This document shows positions 43,765 through 52,128 of a stretch of DNA of 64,000 nt, in pieces (positions within the stretch are counted from its first letter, which is position 1; each line of letters opens with the position of its first letter). The DNA comes from an uncultured Oscillospiraceae bacterium (GTDB lineage Bacteria > Bacillota > Clostridia > Oscillospirales > Acutalibacteraceae): NCBI GenBank assembly GCA_902492455.1, contig CABULH010000008.1, forward strand, positions 1-64,000, written 5' to 3'. The notes under the pieces were generated by a model, which was given only the letters and a program-made list of their open reading frames with translations, was not told where the DNA came from and ran no database searches. Made by a program: the position numbers and the translations under genes.

Positions 43765-45098
43765 TTACTTGCGGTGTTTGGCGGCAACCACCACGCCGGC
43801 ACCCGCCAGGACAGCCACTGCCATCAGTGCAATGGGCGCGGCCGAACCGGTTCCGGGGTTGGGAGTCGTGCTGCTGTCCGGGGTGGAGACAGGCGGGGTA
43901 TCCTGCTGGTAGGTGATAAGAGCGCCGAACCAGGGATTGTCAAATCCGCCGTTATTCTTGTTGTCGATGGCGAAGTACAGCTCGTCGCCCTTCTTCACCG
44001 TCAGCTCGTAGGTGTTTTTCTGTTTGTCCTCCGGCACGCCGGTGGCATACAGGGATTCGTCGATATCCAGCTTGAATAGTTCTTCATCACCATTGTACAC
44101 ATAGTAGATCACGCTGTCGCCGCCGTTGGCCTGAGCATTGGCATCCACAGCGCCGCCGGAGAGCTCATAGAGAAGAGTAATCTTGCCGTCTTTGGGGGCC
44201 ACCCACTTCACCGCGGCGGCAATATTGTCGCCGCCGGTGCAGAAGCCGTCGGGACGAATGGAAAACCATCTGCCGTAATCCGCTTTCACATCCCCCATGT
44301 CGGGAACCCAGATGTTCATGCCGCCCACTGGCGCCAGCATGCATTCCTTCCACTCGATGGCGGAGAAATCCTCCCAGTTGGCGGTGTCATCGGCATACAT
44401 GGTGTAGAAGCATTGATCGCCCTGCTTATTCGTCAAGCTGGCGTTCCCGCCGTACTTGAACTCATTGACGGCGGAATAATCCGTCGTGTCCTTCTCGTTA
44501 ACGCCCCAGACTCGGAATTCCGTTTCCATCCAGACAGAATCGCCGGCGCCGTCCCCGGCAATATCCACGATGACATAGGCACGCTCGCCGGGCTGCAGCG
44601 TAACCATCTTTTCCGCCGCATAGGTTTCGCCCGCGTTTTTGGCAACCGTCTCCACCTTTTCCTTTCCGGCATAGATGGAGATATAGACGCCGTTGCCGGC
44701 AATGGTGCCGATATTGACGTTGATCTTGTACTGGAAAGCGCGGTCATAGGTGTTTTCACGTGCGATCACCGCCGCGCCGCCCTCCGGGCAGATATAGCCG
44801 TCCGGACGGATGGAGAAATACTGGCGGCCGTCGATCTTCCACTCTTTTCCTGCAAAATCGCCGTCGGTGAAGTCCGCGCTTTGCGTTAGTTCGGTGAAGG
44901 CTGCAGTGTCATACACGGCGTCCGCGTTCGCCAATCCGTTGGCGGACATCAAATAGAGATTGCGGCCCTGTTTGTTGAGCGTTGCCGACTTGCCGCCGAA
45001 CTTGGTGTAGTCGTAGTCGGTGAACGCCGTTGCCGGAAGCATAAAAGGGTTACCAGCAACATTAGTACAGCTGCGAGGGAAACCAGTTTTTTGCTCAT
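43765..45098 (-). CDS. Wall-anchored protein with two modules; frameshift in signal peptide
   Basis: From ATG 45098 (GGAGG nine bases upstream) the frame reads a normal signal peptide, MSKKLVSLAAVLMLLVTL, then leaves frame. The main frame resumes at 45042 as MLPATAFTDYDY, which looks like the end of that signal peptide. One missing T in the run at 45043-45046 explains this. The product has two copies of the shared module (about 12-180 and 190-380: FSIRPDGFCTGGDNIAAAVKW, GDSVIYYVYNGDEEL, KKGDELYFAIDNKNNGGFDNPWF). A PT-rich linker and a tail NPGTGSAAPIALM, hydrophobic stretch, KHRK follow, resembling a sortase-type NPxTG sorting signal. As sequenced it would not be exported. Confidence 0.75.
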
Positions 45099-45172
45099 CT
45101 TCTTCTACCTCCGTTGTTATTATTGGGGTTTCTGCAATAAATGCACAATAATCATCGCCAAATGATGATTTT

Positions 45173-45201
45173 ATTATACACTTAAACTTGTTTCTTTTGA
45201 A
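45173..45201 (-). promoter_or_regulatory. Promoter of the wall-anchored module protein
   Basis: On the minus strand TTCAAA (45201-45196) and a perfect TATAAT (45178-45173) are separated by 17 bases. The leader is about 65 bases. Confidence 0.75.
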
Positions 45202-45222
45202 TGCACATTTGTTGCCTGTCTA

Positions 45223-45251
45223 TTGCGGCAGAAACAAATCTATGGTATGGT
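45223..45251 (+). promoter_or_regulatory. Possible promoter and operator of the GH43 gene
   Basis: TTGCGG (45223-45228) and TATGGT (45246-45251) lie 17 bases apart, 35 bases before the TTG start. The -35 region lies within TATTGCGGCAGAAA, which is a near inverted copy of TTTCTGCAATA at 45130-45140. Confidence 0.4.
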
Positions 45252-45285
45252 ACCCTTATCCATTATAAAGAAGGGAGCGAGTGCA

Positions 45286-46158
45286 TTGCACATATCGGAA
45301 ATCCATTTAAGAGACCCGTTCATCGTCCCCTATGAGGGAGTGTATTATCTCTATGGCACTCCCGGGCAGTTTGCCTGGACCGATCACGCCTATTATCTGG
45401 AAGCCTATTCCAGCCGTGATCTGGAGAACTGGGAAGGGCCCTTCACCGTGTTCACGCCGGATGCGGATTTTTGGGCGGACCGTCACTTCTGGGCGCCTGA
45501 GGTGCATTGTTACAAAGGCAGATTCTACATGCTGTGCAGCTTCAAATCCCCCACCCGCTGCCGGGCAACCCAGATCTTGGCGGCGGACGCTCCTCTCGGA
45601 CCCTTCCGTCCGCTGACCGACCGTCCCGCCACCCCCTGGGACTGGGAATGCCTGGACGGCACCCTTTTTGACGACGGCGAGCGTCCATGGCTGGTCTTCA
45701 GTCACGAATGGCTGCAGTGTGGGGACGGCGAAATATGGGCTCAGCCGCTGACGGAGGATCTCACACGGGCGGAGGGTGAGCCGGTGCTGCTTTTCCGGGC
45801 ATCCGAAGCGCCTTGGACTGTGCCGGTACAGGATTCGCCGGTAGGCGGCAAAAGCGGCCCCTGCTATGTTACCGACGGGCCCTACCTCCGCCGACTGCCC
45901 GGCGGCGCCCTGGGAATGATATGGTCCAGCTTCGGCAAGGAGGGATATGCCTTGGGACAGGCGATATCTCATCACGGCGTGGCCGGACCCTGGGAGCAGG
46001 CGGAACAGCCTCTTTTTTCCAAGGACGGCGGTCACGGCATGCTGTTCGATACCTTTGAGGGAGAGACCAGGCTGGTGATTCATCAGCCCAATCAGAATCC
46101 CTTAGAACGGCCGGTGATGTTTCCGGTTGAAGTGGGAGCGGAAGGCTTTACTTTATAA
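45286..46158 (+). CDS. GH43-family glycoside hydrolase, cytoplasmic
   Basis: A 290-residue five-bladed propeller enzyme without signal peptide. GH43 features are LRDPFIV with the catalytic base Asp near the N-terminus, HFWAPEVH, and DGTLFDDGERPWLVFSHEW. VTDGPYLRR takes the place of the usual E-G-P acid motif, followed by LGMIWSSF. Family members remove arabinose or xylose, and some remove galactose. TTG 45286 is preferred because GGGAG lies eight bases upstream; the longer frame from 45223 lacks one. It stands alone on the plus strand, between the surface protein genes and a strong terminator. Confidence 0.83.
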   Translation: MHISEIHLRDPFIVPYEGVYYLYGTPGQFAWTDHAYYLEAYSSRDLENWEGPFTVFTPDADFWADRHFWAPEVHCYKGRFYMLCSFKSPTRCRATQILAADAPLGPFRPLTDRPATPWDWECLDGTLFDDGERPWLVFSHEWLQCGDGEIWAQPLTEDLTRAEGEPVLLFRASEAPWTVPVQDSPVGGKSGPCYVTDGPYLRRLPGGALGMIWSSFGKEGYALGQAISHHGVAGPWEQAEQPLFSKDGGHGMLFDTFEGETRLVIHQPNQNPLERPVMFPVEVGAEGFTL

Positions 46159-46167
46159 TCCCATTAG

Positions 46168-46206
46168 AAAAACCGCGGGCGCCCCTTGTGGGCGCCCGCG
46201 GTTTTT
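46168..46206. terminator. Bidirectional terminator after GH43
   Basis: AAAAACCGCGGGCGCCC (46168-46184) pairs with 46190-46206, ending in TTTTT. It serves the GH43 gene and the convergent MBL-like gene. Confidence 0.92.
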
Positions 46207-46235
46207 GCGGCTGTTTAGTGAGAGATGCCCGGAGG

Positions 46236-47033
46236 TCAGGCGAAAAAGAATCCTGCCGTCATCTCCAGATAGTTGCCGCCGCTGTAATGGCTGTATTCAT
46301 CCCTCACCCGTTTTTTGAATTCATCGGCGTTTCCGCTGTCGGCGGAAATCTCTTTCAGATGTTCCAGATAGGCGATCTTGGTCTCCACATCCTTGAGGTT
46401 CTCCGGGGTATAGTGGGAGGTGAGAACCAGAGTATACCCTTTCTCCAGATACCCCTTCAGCTGTTCGATCATCGTATCAGCATGGTCCGCTCCTGCCACG
46501 ATGGAGTGACAGTCGTGCCCCAGCATGTGGGTATAAACCGCGTTGATCTCGGGAATCTCCACATCAAAAGCGTCGGGGGTAATGCTTATTCGGAATTCTA
46601 TACCGCCGATGATCACCGAACCATCTTGGATATAATCGGTAACGGTGTGAACAGCTTTGTCGAAAATCCCTCCGAAGGAACCGGCAAAGCTGTCAATCAG
46701 CGCCCGGCCGCCGCCGCTATGGCTATACGCATCCGCATTGCGGGTAGCATATTTTTTCACACTCGGCAGAAAATTGCCGCCCGCCATATGATACGCCAGC
46801 AGCATACCAACGGTCTCCAGCTTCCGCTGTGCCAGATAGACCTCCAACTCCTGATTGTTGTCAAAAAAGCAGGGGGACTCCAGAATCACCGCCCGGCCGT
46901 CTTTCTCGACGATAAACACTTCGTCGTCAATGAAATCGTTGGTCTTATAGGCATGCAGCCGAATCCCGCCGAAATCATAGACGTTCATTTCGCCCTTTGT
47001 CAACGGAATTCTTTCAAAGGTATTCTTGTTCAT
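46236..47033 (-). CDS. Metallo-beta-lactamase-fold-like protein, degenerate metal site
   Basis: A 265-residue cytoplasmic protein that resembles the MBL fold in its beta-rich start (MNVYDFGGIRLHAYKTNDFIDDEVFIVE, read in part; AVILESPCFFDNNQELEVYL) and later LVLTSHYTPENLKDV. The zinc motif HxHxDH is not seen; the corresponding segment is LAYHMAGGNFLPSVKKYA, with GHDCHSIVAGADHADTM further on. It may be a non-metal or differently liganded member. ATG 47033 has GGGAGGA upstream. The 75 codons that precede it in the open frame overlap the divergent promoter and are not used. Confidence 0.6.
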   Translation of the reverse strand: MNKNTFERIPLTKGEMNVYDFGGIRLHAYKTNDFIDDEVFIVEKDGRAVILESPCFFDNNQELEVYLAQRKLETVGMLLAYHMAGGNFLPSVKKYATRNADAYSHSGGGRALIDSFAGSFGGIFDKAVHTVTDYIQDGSVIIGGIEFRISITPDAFDVEIPEINAVYTHMLGHDCHSIVAGADHADTMIEQLKGYLEKGYTLVLTSHYTPENLKDVETKIAYLEHLKEISADSGNADEFKKRVRDEYSHYSGGNYLEMTAGFFFA

Positions 47034-47071
47034 TCTTATGTCCTCCCGGATTTCATATTTTGGGCGATGCC

Positions 47072-47100
47072 TTGACATTTCAGCCCCATGGCTATACAAT
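47072..47100 (+). promoter_or_regulatory. Promoter of the winged-helix protein gene
   Basis: TTGACA (47072-47077) and TACAAT (47095-47100) are 17 bases apart, identical boxes and spacing to the AraC promoter. The leader before ATG 47236 is about 130 bases. Confidence 0.75.
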
Positions 47101-47235
47101 AAATCTAAACAGACATTTTGTAAAGTAAGCACTTTATTGTGCTGTAGGCACCAAAAAGATACTATTGGACTTCTTCGCCCGGTTTCTCCTGACAAGGCAC
47201 GAAGAACAGAGCGGGAAAAAGCAAAGGGAGGGCCC

Positions 47236-48432
47236 ATGGAGATTGATATTGAGCGCATCCGGCATTATCGGCTCCGGGCTCATCATCTGGATCGAAAAAT
47301 TCCGCCGACTGATTTGATCAGTGCAGCCGGTGCCTGCGGCCTGCAGAATTCGCCTCCCGGCGCATGGGAGACCTCTTTGTTCAACCGGCTGACGGACTGC
47401 TCACTGCCGCTGCTCCACGATGCCCTGTACCGGAAAAAGAGTCTGCTGCAGGCATGGAGCTTTCGCGGCGCTCCGGTGGTTTTTCCAACCCGTGAAAGCG
47501 CCGTATTTCTTTCGGCTCTGATAGCCGAAAAAGGTGAAGAACCCTGGATTTACACGACGGGTATCGCCGCGGCCCTGGAATTTGTACACATGCCCTTTGA
47601 CGATCTGCTTCTGCGGACCAAAGAAGCGGCCAGGCAGTTGGATCGTCAGACCATTAAAAGCAAAGAAGCGCTGGACAGAACGCTGTCCGACATTATCAGA
47701 AAAGATCTGCCGCCGGAAAAACAAACGCTGTGGAATGCGCCGTCTATGTATGGCCGCCCGGACAAGCAAACGGTGGGTGATGCGATGGTCTCATTTCTGC
47801 TGCGCCCCTGTTCCTTTTACTCCCTGGTGGTTTTTGGTGAGCGGCAGGGCGTCAGCCCGACCTTTACCTCCTTTTGGAACTGGATCGGCCATCCGCCGGA
47901 TCCGCTGCCGGAGGCGGATAAAGCCTTGACCCGTAAATTTCTGCATTGTTATGGCCCGGCCGCCAAGGATTCTTTTATGCGGTGGCTGGGCTGCTCCCGG
48001 CAGCAGGCGCAGCGTCTCTGGGACGCTGCCGCCGATGAAATGGAGCCGGTTACCGTGTCCGGCAAGATCAGCTATATGCTGACCGCCGACATGGATAATC
48101 TGCGGCAAGGAGAGAAAAGCGGGGACAGACTGATGCTGCTGGGTGCTCATGATCCCTATCTCGATATCCGGGATAAAAGCGTTCTGTTGGAAAGCAAGGC
48201 TCTCCACGCCGCCGTATGGAAAACCGTTGCCAATCCGGGGGTCGTCTTAAAAGGAGGCCGCATCATCGGCGTATGGAAACCCAGGACCCAGGAGAACAAG
48301 CTGGACATAGCCCTGACGCTGTTTGAAGCGCTGCGGCCGGCGGAACATCAGATGCTGAAAATTCTGGCTGAAGAATATGCCGTCTTCCGTATGCTGGATC
48401 TGAGAAGCTGCCGGATTACGTCTGTGGAATAA
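47236..48432 (+). CDS. Winged-helix DNA-binding protein (AlkZ/YcaQ superfamily)
   Basis: A 398-residue protein of the HTH_42 family, three winged-helix units arranged as in AlkZ/YcaQ DNA glycosylases, which unhook DNA adducts and crosslinks. Seen are RHYRLRAHHLDRKIP at the N-terminus, WSFRGAPVVFPTRESAVF, a middle domain with YGPAAKDSFMRWLGCSRQQAQRLWDA, and LLGAHDPYLDIRDKS near the end. The usual catalytic Gln-containing motif is not evident; GLQNSPPGAWETSLFNRL stands there, so activity is uncertain. ATG 47236 has GGGAGG upstream. An HxlR regulator follows 54 bases later. Confidence 0.8.
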   Translation: MEIDIERIRHYRLRAHHLDRKIPPTDLISAAGACGLQNSPPGAWETSLFNRLTDCSLPLLHDALYRKKSLLQAWSFRGAPVVFPTRESAVFLSALIAEKGEEPWIYTTGIAAALEFVHMPFDDLLLRTKEAARQLDRQTIKSKEALDRTLSDIIRKDLPPEKQTLWNAPSMYGRPDKQTVGDAMVSFLLRPCSFYSLVVFGERQGVSPTFTSFWNWIGHPPDPLPEADKALTRKFLHCYGPAAKDSFMRWLGCSRQQAQRLWDAAADEMEPVTVSGKISYMLTADMDNLRQGEKSGDRLMLLGAHDPYLDIRDKSVLLESKALHAAVWKTVANPGVVLKGGRIIGVWKPRTQENKLDIALTLFEALRPAEHQMLKILAEEYAVFRMLDLRSCRITSVE

Positions 48433-48486
48433 AAGCGACAATAGAAGAAAACAAGCCGCCGCCGGCGGACTGTATGGGAGAAAAGG

Positions 48487-48822
48487 ATGAGAGACAGCAT
48501 GGAACAGATGGTATTGCCCGCCTGCCCGGTGGAGACGACCCTGGCTTTGATCGGAGACAAATGGAAGGTGCTGATTCTGCGGGATTTGCTCCCCGGCACC
48601 AAACGGTTTGGAGAACTGAAAAAATCCATCGGCAGCGTCAGCCAGAAGGTACTCACCGCTCAACTGCGGGATATGGAGGAAAAGGGGCTGCTGACCCGCA
48701 AGGTTTATGCCGAGGTGCCGCCCCGGGTAGAATATACCCTCACCGATACCGGCTACAGCCTGAAACCCATATTGGAAGCCATGGAAGCCTGGGGAACCGA
48801 TTATAAAAAAATTAAACGCTGA
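48487..48822 (+). CDS. HxlR-family transcriptional regulator
   Basis: A 111-residue winged-helix repressor/activator. The family pattern is clear: CPVETTLALIGDKWKVLILRDLL, RFGELKKSIGSVSQKVLTAQLRDMEEKGLL (recognition helix), and VPPRVEYTLTDTGYSLKPIL. The N-terminal Cys (residue 13) is the position that senses oxidants or aldehydes in many members. GGGAGAAAAGG precedes its ATG. It lies between the winged-helix protein and the zinc-ribbon protein on the same strand, and it may control one of them. Confidence 0.92.
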   Translation: MRDSMEQMVLPACPVETTLALIGDKWKVLILRDLLPGTKRFGELKKSIGSVSQKVLTAQLRDMEEKGLLTRKVYAEVPPRVEYTLTDTGYSLKPILEAMEAWGTDYKKIKR

Positions 48823-48854
48823 ATCCCCCTTATCAGCACAAAGGAGGAGAGCTT

Positions 48855-49937
48855 ATGTGGAACGCTGGAAAAATTCGTCGGCAGAAGGAGTATTTTGCCC
48901 AGCAGCGGAAGCAGCCCACCGGGAATTTCACCGAATTCGTAGTGCGTACCTATTACTGTATTCTGCAATGCTGCGGAAATTCCAACGCCTGTCCCGCATC
49001 GATGGTGAGAAACCGCAAAATCTGTCAGGCGGTATACCGTGGAATTTATGACCAACCGGATCACGATTACGACGGTGTGATTGACGACTGCAAAAAGAAG
49101 CTGCGGGAGATGGGTTATCTGCACGCCGAAAACCGAGAGAGAGAAGAGTGGCTGGTAATCGACCGCCCCCTGGATTTCCTGCTGCCGGGAGAGCATGAGG
49201 CTTATTTGAAAAAGTTTCCGCCTATCTCATCATCTTCTCCAACATCGTCCGTTTCGGTCTCCATCCGTCCCATCAGCGATTCGCAGGAAGGGCGGGCGCT
49301 GCTGCGGCATATGCTGGAACCGGAAAGATATCCCGACCCCGAAGAGCATCCGGCCGCACAAAAGATCAGTCAACCCACCGCTCTCCCCTGCCGGGACTGC
49401 GACGGCCATTATGTCATCCGCAGCGGACGTTACGGTGTCTTTCTAGGTTGCAGCCATTTTCCGAAATGCAAAAGCACCGTAAGCGTTGCCGAAGCCGCTT
49501 ACGCGCTGCTGCAGCGCAATGGCATAGCGGTTTATCAGGTGACGCGCCCCTGCTGGAAGTGCGGGGAACCGATTGCGGTAAGGAGTTATTTTCCGCAGTT
49601 GGATCTGTGTGAGCGGGAACCGGGATTTGGAATACTGGAGAATCTGTATGTCATTCGCCTTTCCATCCTGCCCGCCCTGGATGAATATCTGTCTCAAAAG
49701 TACCCCTCTATCCGCTCCTGCTACAGCAAAAAGGCGGGATTCTCTTACATGGCGAACACCTGTCCCCATTGCGGCAGCCTGCAGGGCAGTCAGATGGCCT
49801 TGGGAGAGATTTACGAATATTTGAAAGAAGCGGCCCAGCAGGGGAGGCTGTCTTCCTATGTGGTCGAAACCATCCCTTTGTCGGAAAGTACTCTGCCGAA
49901 AGCGGAGTGGGAGGAGGCGCTGCACGGCCTTCTATAG
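48855..49937 (+). CDS. Multi-zinc-ribbon protein with topoisomerase-type finger
   Basis: A 360-residue protein without catalytic topoisomerase domains. Cysteine sets are ILQCCGNSNAC (about 36-46), a clear topoisomerase C-terminal finger CRDCDGHYVIRSGRYGVFLGC with HFPKC (about 178-205), CWKCGEP (about 236-242) and CPHCGSLQ (about 299-306). The segment YRGIYDQPDHDYDGVIDDCKKKLREMG resembles a small winged helix. It likely binds DNA or RNA, but the role is unknown. ATG 48855 has AAAGGAGGAGAGC upstream; it lies 32 bases after the HxlR gene and could share its transcript. Confidence 0.75.
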   Translation: MWNAGKIRRQKEYFAQQRKQPTGNFTEFVVRTYYCILQCCGNSNACPASMVRNRKICQAVYRGIYDQPDHDYDGVIDDCKKKLREMGYLHAENREREEWLVIDRPLDFLLPGEHEAYLKKFPPISSSSPTSSVSVSIRPISDSQEGRALLRHMLEPERYPDPEEHPAAQKISQPTALPCRDCDGHYVIRSGRYGVFLGCSHFPKCKSTVSVAEAAYALLQRNGIAVYQVTRPCWKCGEPIAVRSYFPQLDLCEREPGFGILENLYVIRLSILPALDEYLSQKYPSIRSCYSKKAGFSYMANTCPHCGSLQGSQMALGEIYEYLKEAAQQGRLSSYVVETIPLSESTLPKAEWEEALHGLL

Positions 49938-49955
49938 TGCCCGCTGCAGGAGAGG

Positions 49956-49982
49956 AAACACCGCTGCGCGGTGGTGTTTTTT
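49956..49982 (+). terminator. Terminator after the zinc-ribbon gene
   Basis: AAACACCGC and GCGG(T)GGTGTTT form a stem with a small bulge around TGC, followed by six T residues. Confidence 0.65.
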
Positions 49983-50134
49983 GAGCGCAGCCAAACATCA
50001 ACTGGATTCTGTCAATATGCCTACAGGGGCTGTGGCATGATGTATGAATACATATTTAAATCTGAAGAAGCGCGGTTATGCGTTTATAAAATGTGAAATG
50101 CGTGCCACCATTGATGGCCCGCAAGCGGTTTTTC

Positions 50135-50175
50135 AAAGAGGTGGTGCAAAATAAATCATTTTGCACCACCTCTTT
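50135..50175. terminator. Perfect 18-bp bidirectional terminator
   Basis: Bases 50135-50152 (AAAGAGGTGGTGCAAAAT) pair perfectly with 50158-50175 around a five-base loop. It ends the minus-strand YyaL-type gene, whose stop is four bases away. Nothing else was recognised from 49983 to 50134. Confidence 0.9.
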
Positions 50176-50178
50176 TTG

Positions 50179-52128
50179 TCATGACAGCTTGTTAACCGGC
50201 GGCTGACAGGTCATACCTTGGCAGACATAAAAGGTGGTCTGTTGGTTCAGCAGCGGATATCCCTCGGCGGGTGCGTGCAAAACCGTTACATCCGCATACA
50301 GGGGAAGCTGTTTCGCCGTCTCCGCCCATTCCGTTTCATCGGGCAGCACAACGGTGATCGTGGGCGGCGGATTTTCATACAGCAGCAGAGCTAGCTGGAA
50401 CATGGCGTGTCCCGCCGGATAATCCGCCGCTTCGCCGGACAGATAGGCCATTTGCCTGGCGGCGGCCTGCTCCCATGCGTCGTCGTGGGTCAGCTGCGAC
50501 AGCCGCACCAGATTGTATCCCATCACCGCGTTGCCGCTGGGCATGGCGCCGTCATAGGTCTCTTTAGGAGCGAAAATCAACGGTTGATTTTCGCTTCCGC
50601 TGAGATAGAATCCGCCTGCTTCCCGGTCCTCAAACTGCTTCGCTGCCTCCCGGCAAATCTCCTCCGCCCTGCGCAGACAGCTGCGGTCCAGGGTGGCTTC
50701 GTACAAGCCGATCAGCGCGGCGGCATAAAAAGCATAGTCATCCAGAAAGCCGACGGCCGCGCGCCGTCCCTCCCGCCAACCGACATACAGCCGGTTCCCT
50801 TCCGTCAGATTCTCCTCAATGAATCCTCTGGCCCGCTGCGCGGTCAAAAGGTACTCCTCTTCGCCGGTGACCCGATACAAAAAGGCCAGGGCCGTAATCA
50901 TCAGGCCGTTCCATGCGGTGAGAATTTTATCATCCAGATGAAGAGTCTCCCGCATTTTTCGATATTGGCGGATTGCCGGCAGCACATCATCCAGCGCATT
51001 CCATTCATCCATATCGCCCGCCCCATGGAGGTGCAGACGATTGGGGATATTCCGTCCCTGGAAGTTGCCTTCTTTGGTAAGCCCGTAATACTCGTTGAAG
51101 CGTTTGCCGCCTTGCTCTCCCAGAAGGGAGAGCATTTCATCATAGCTCAGCAGATAATATTTTCCTTCCTCGCCGCCGCTGTCCGCATCCTGAGCCGAAT
51201 AGAAGGCACCCTCGAAATGAGTCATTTCTCTGAGAATATAGGACGCGGTTTTCTCCGCCGTATCTCGATACAGCGGCTTTTTGGTAATGGCGTAAGCCGC
51301 TCCATAGGCCAGCAGCAGTAAAGCGTTGTCGTAAAGCATCTTTTCAAAATGGGGAGCCAAAAAATAGCGGTCGGTGGAATAGCGGGAAAACCCATAGCCG
51401 ATATGATCGAAAATCCCGCCTTTCCGCATTTGCACCAAGGTGGTTTCCGCCATCTTCAGAGCGTCGGGATTCTCCCTCATCCGGGCATAAACCAACAGAA
51501 AGAGGAGATTATGCGGAGAAGGAAATTTAGGCGCGTCTCCAAAGCCGCCGTATTCCTTATCAAAGATACGGGAAAACTGCTGGAAAGCCCGCTCCGTTAG
51601 AAGCGGATTGATCTCTCCGGCTTCCGCCCCTTGGCGCTGCAGTTGGCCGACGATGTCATCCGCGGAGCGCAGCAGTTCCTCCCGATTTTCCTCCCATTTG
51701 TTGGCGATGACGGCCAGCAGCTCCTGGAAGCCGATCCTGCCATACCGGGAGCGGTTAGGAAAATAGGTGCCGGCGAAGAAAGGCTTTTGTTCCGGAGTTA
51801 AAAAAATGCTGGTGGGCCAGCCGCCGCTGCCGGTGAAGGCCTGACACACCGTCATATACACACTGTCGATGTCCGGGCGCTCCTCCCTGTCCACCTTGAT
51901 GGAGATAAAATGCCGGTTGAGAATAGCCGCGGTCTTCTCATCTTCAAAGCTCTCGTGGGCCATCACGTGGCACCAGTGGCAGGTGCTGTAACCGATGCTG
52001 AGAAATACCGGCTTGTCCTCCGTCCTAGCCTTTTCAAACGCTTCTTCTCCCCAGGGATACCAATCCACCGGATTGGCGGCGTGCTGCAACAGGTACGGGC
52101 TGATTTCATACTGTAACCGATTGGGCAA
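50179..52128 (-). CDS. Thioredoxin-domain protein, YyaL/DUF255 (SPATA20-like)
   Basis: A 649-residue cytoplasmic protein. It has an N-terminal DUF255 thioredoxin-like domain (SPYLLQHAANPVDWYPWGEEAF, then SIGYSTCHWCHVM with the CxxC pair, VDREERPDID, GSGGWPTSIFLTP). A long alpha/alpha-toroid domain resembling glycan epimerases follows (FGDAPKFPSPHNLLFLL, RYSTDRYFLAPHFEKMLYDNALL, LTAWNGLMITAL, DDYAFYAAALIGLYEAT). The length matches the family; the biochemical role is unknown, with a redox or isomerase function suspected. TTG 52128 is chosen since AGGTGG lies four bases before it. A GTG at 52176 has no ribosome binding site. Confidence 0.9.
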   Translation of the reverse strand: MPNRLQYEISPYLLQHAANPVDWYPWGEEAFEKARTEDKPVFLSIGYSTCHWCHVMAHESFEDEKTAAILNRHFISIKVDREERPDIDSVYMTVCQAFTGSGGWPTSIFLTPEQKPFFAGTYFPNRSRYGRIGFQELLAVIANKWEENREELLRSADDIVGQLQRQGAEAGEINPLLTERAFQQFSRIFDKEYGGFGDAPKFPSPHNLLFLLVYARMRENPDALKMAETTLVQMRKGGIFDHIGYGFSRYSTDRYFLAPHFEKMLYDNALLLLAYGAAYAITKKPLYRDTAEKTASYILREMTHFEGAFYSAQDADSGGEEGKYYLLSYDEMLSLLGEQGGKRFNEYYGLTKEGNFQGRNIPNRLHLHGAGDMDEWNALDDVLPAIRQYRKMRETLHLDDKILTAWNGLMITALAFLYRVTGEEEYLLTAQRARGFIEENLTEGNRLYVGWREGRRAAVGFLDDYAFYAAALIGLYEATLDRSCLRRAEEICREAAKQFEDREAGGFYLSGSENQPLIFAPKETYDGAMPSGNAVMGYNLVRLSQLTHDDAWEQAAARQMAYLSGEAADYPAGHAMFQLALLLYENPPPTITVVLPDETEWAETAKQLPLYADVTVLHAPAEGYPLLNQQTTFYVCQGMTCQPPVNKLS

